From: Hyphomicrobiales bacterium
Lineage (GTDB): Bacteria; Pseudomonadota; Alphaproteobacteria; Rhizobiales; JAJFHB01
Length of the DNA: 7,634 nt
Direction: 5' to 3'
NCBI GenBank assembly: GCA_021775795.1
Contig: JAJFHB010000476.1
Span: 1-7,634 of the forward strand
Shown piece after piece: positions 6,294 to 7,634 of the stretch. How positions within the stretch are numbered: the stretch's first letter is position 1; each line of letters opens with the position of its first letter. The translations under genes were made by a program, and so were the position numbers. The notes under the pieces were generated by a model. The model made no database searches and was not told the DNA's origin. It saw only the letters and a program-made list of their open reading frames with translations.

Positions 6294-6309
6294 TTGGTTC
6301 TTCATTGGT
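6293..6309 (-). promoter_or_regulatory. Candidate GntR autoregulatory operator
   Basis: Two exact ATTGGT half-sites on the plus strand at 6293-6298 and 6304-6309, with an 11-bp step. The same step separates two half-sites in the cluster before the GGT-like gene. AATTGGTT also occurs in both places (6292-6299 and 5513-5520). The site borders the candidate -35 box. Confidence 0.5.
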
Positions 6310-6475
6310 TTTATTGCCCGCGCAATGACAACTTCCGGAAAAAGCTAGACGGAGGTCATCGCGGGTCGGCAGAAAACGGGGCTGCCTGGCGGTGTTGTGA
6401 GGTTCAGTCTGCGGGCTATGAGTCGCTCAGGACTCGTCAGTTATGCGGTACGCACAACTGCAATCCGTCTGGCAT
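6310..6475 (-). other. Intergenic stretch between GMC gene and GntR promoter, no gene seen
   Basis: I see no coding frame with a ribosome binding site and no RNA gene here. Two weak inverted repeats occur (GAGTC/GACTC at 6420-6435 and GGCAG/CTGCC at 6368-6386). Neither is followed by a T run on the minus strand, so I do not call a terminator for the GMC gene. Confidence 0.5.
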
Positions 6476-7634
6476 TCAGCGAGCCAGCATGAACCGAGCC
6501 GCCCGCTCCGCGATCATCATTGTCGGCGCGTTGGTGTTTCCAGATGTGATGTTTGGCATCACGGAGGCATCAGCAATCCTCAGCCCGCGCACCCCGCGCA
6601 GGCGCAGTTCGGGGTCGACCACCGCGCGTGCGTCTTCGGCAGCACCCATCCGGCAGGTGCCAACGGGGTGAAAGACCGTCTTGGCCTGCGCGGCGATGTG
6701 CGCCTCGAGATCGGCATCGGTGTCCACACGCTCCGGGCTGGTGCGCACCACGATCAGGTCCTGCATCGCCGGGGATTCCAATATCTTCAGCCCCAGGCGC
6801 AGTCCCCGCAACATACTCAGTCTGTCGGCGAGCACGGACAATACGTTGGCCGCCAGCGCAATCCCGCTTTTGGGGTCCGCCCCGCGAAGCCGCATCGAGC
6901 CGCGCGACTGCGGGTTCAATACACAGGCGGAAAAGCCCAGCCCGTGTCCATCCGCCCGGGTGCCATCAGAGGCGAGCGAAAAGGCCGGCATGAAATGGTA
7001 CTGGATGTCGGGGCGCCCGAACCCGCCGGTATCCGCGAAGCCGCCACATTCAAGAATGTTGGACGTCATCAACCCCCGCCGCGTTGCCAGGTATTGCACC
7101 ATGTGCCATGCGCCGCGCAAACCCCGGTCGTGCCCAAAGACCGAGTCTGGGCGTTTCAATCGCGCCTCGATCGGGACGGCGACGTGGTCCTGAAAGTTCT
7201 GACCGACACCCGGCAGATCATGATGCACCGCGATCCCCATCTCATGCAGATGAGCTGCGGGCCCAAGGCCCGAGCGCATCAAGATCGCCGGTGTTGCCAG
7301 CGTGCCAGCGCTCAGCACCACCTCGCCTGCCGCGTGCAGCACCTGGCCATCCTCTAGCGCGACGCCGGTGGCACGCAAATCTTCCACGATCACCCGCGCA
7401 ACCTTTGCGCCGGTCATCACTTCGAGATTTTTACGCTTAAGGGCAGGCTTCAGGAATGCCCGTGCCGACGACCAGCGACGCCCGCCCCCGGTGGTGGTCT
7501 GGTAAAAACCCACCCCTTCCTGCTGCGCGCCATTGAAATCGGGGTTACGCGGCAGCCCGGCCTCCTCTGCAGCTGTCAGAAAAGCCTCACACAGTGGGTG
7601 CCGGTGACGCGGGTCGGACACACGCAGCGCGCCA
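6476..7634 (-). CDS. GMC-family FAD alcohol dehydrogenase (BetA-like), 5' end outside window
   Basis: C-terminal 385 residues of a glucose-methanol-choline oxidoreductase, an FAD enzyme that oxidises a primary alcohol. The frame is open to the window edge (GALRVSDPRHRHPL), so a GTG at 7621 is internal and not the start. The missing part, roughly 150 residues, should hold the GxGxxG FAD-binding motif. Counting from the edge, the second GMC signature GTLATPAILMRSGLG is at 110-124, VGQNFQDH at 143-150, the catalytic-His segment FHPVGTCRMG at 321-330 (His322), and SGNTNAPTMMIAE at 364-376, where Asn368 should pair with the His. Dehydrogenases of this BetA-like group act on choline, alkanols or polyethylene glycols; sequence alone does not say which. 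It lies 237 bp upstream of the GntR gene, and a separate promoter in the gap suggests it may belong to another transcript. Confidence 0.92.
   Translation of the reverse strand, partial: GALRVSDPRHRHPLCEAFLTAAEEAGLPRNPDFNGAQQEGVGFYQTTTGGGRRWSSARAFLKPALKRKNLEVMTGAKVARVIVEDLRATGVALEDGQVLHAAGEVVLSAGTLATPAILMRSGLGPAAHLHEMGIAVHHDLPGVGQNFQDHVAVPIEARLKRPDSVFGHDRGLRGAWHMVQYLATRRGLMTSNILECGGFADTGGFGRPDIQYHFMPAFSLASDGTRADGHGLGFSACVLNPQSRGSMRLRGADPKSGIALAANVLSVLADRLSMLRGLRLGLKILESPAMQDLIVVRTSPERVDTDADLEAHIAAQAKTVFHPVGTCRMGAAEDARAVVDPELRLRGVRGLRIADASVMPNITSGNTNAPTMMIAERAARFMLAR

Noticed and set aside
6368..6435. Inverted repeats as a terminator for the GMC gene
   Set aside because: Stems are only five base pairs with loops of six to nine bases, and no T tract follows on the minus strand.
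6443..7357. 304-codon plus-strand frame
   Set aside because: It is antisense to the GMC dehydrogenase, whose signatures are clear on the minus strand, and no ribosome binding site or family signal supports it.
6476..7621. GTG at 7621 as the start of a complete 381-residue GMC protein
   Set aside because: The frame continues upstream to the window edge with family-typical sequence (GALRVSDP), and the FAD-binding N-terminus would be missing. The gene is simply cut by the window.
1..7634. CRISPR array, insertion sequence, tRNA or rRNA gene, prophage or defence genes
   Set aside because: I saw no spaced direct repeats of CRISPR type, no transposase motifs or terminal inverted repeats, and no tRNA- or rRNA-like segments. 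The only large repeat is the decayed duplication at 1361-1769.

Overview
The window reads as a GC-rich alphaproteobacterial chromosome segment. A Rhodobacterales (Roseobacter-type) origin is the best guess, from the codon use, the TRAP transporter and the GMC dehydrogenase/GntR/GGT-like gene mix; this is inference, as no marker gene is present. Every gene I can support lies on the minus strand, so transcription runs from high to low coordinates.

Layout in order of transcription: (1) the C-terminal 385 residues of a GMC-family FAD alcohol dehydrogenase (7634-6476), with its FAD-binding N-terminus outside the window; (2) a 237-bp gap with a candidate promoter and two ATTGGT half-sites; (3) a GntR/FCD-type repressor (6238-5543); (4) a short gap with a second, denser cluster of the same half-sites; (5) a gamma-glutamyltransferase-like Ntn-hydrolase (5470-3572) without signal peptide and apparently without the arginine that recognises gamma-glutamyl groups; (6) a fused TRAP permease DctQM (3588-1687) whose start overlaps the end of the hydrolase gene; (7) a TRAP solute-binding protein DctP (1405-398); (8) a GC-rich hairpin; (9) an unrecognised 90-residue acidic protein (342-70); (10) the first codons of a probable further gene that leaves the window at base 1.

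The genes form a plausible catabolic unit. The periplasmic DctP captures an organic acid, DctQM imports it with sodium, and the cytoplasmic GGT-like enzyme cleaves an amide or acyl bond in it. The GntR/FCD protein would sense the substrate or a product and control its own gene and the hydrolase-transporter operon through ATTGGT/CTTGGT repeats spaced about one helical turn apart. The substrate cannot be read from the sequence.

The most unusual structure is a decayed tandem duplication of about 200 bp between dctQM and dctP. It contains the end of the permease gene, the intergenic region and the start of the binding-protein gene. The inner copies have decayed: a broken dctM tail and an orphan dctP start sit between the two working genes. 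The reading frame stays open through this relic, so automatic annotation is likely to give DctP a false N-terminal extension of 67 or 95 residues.
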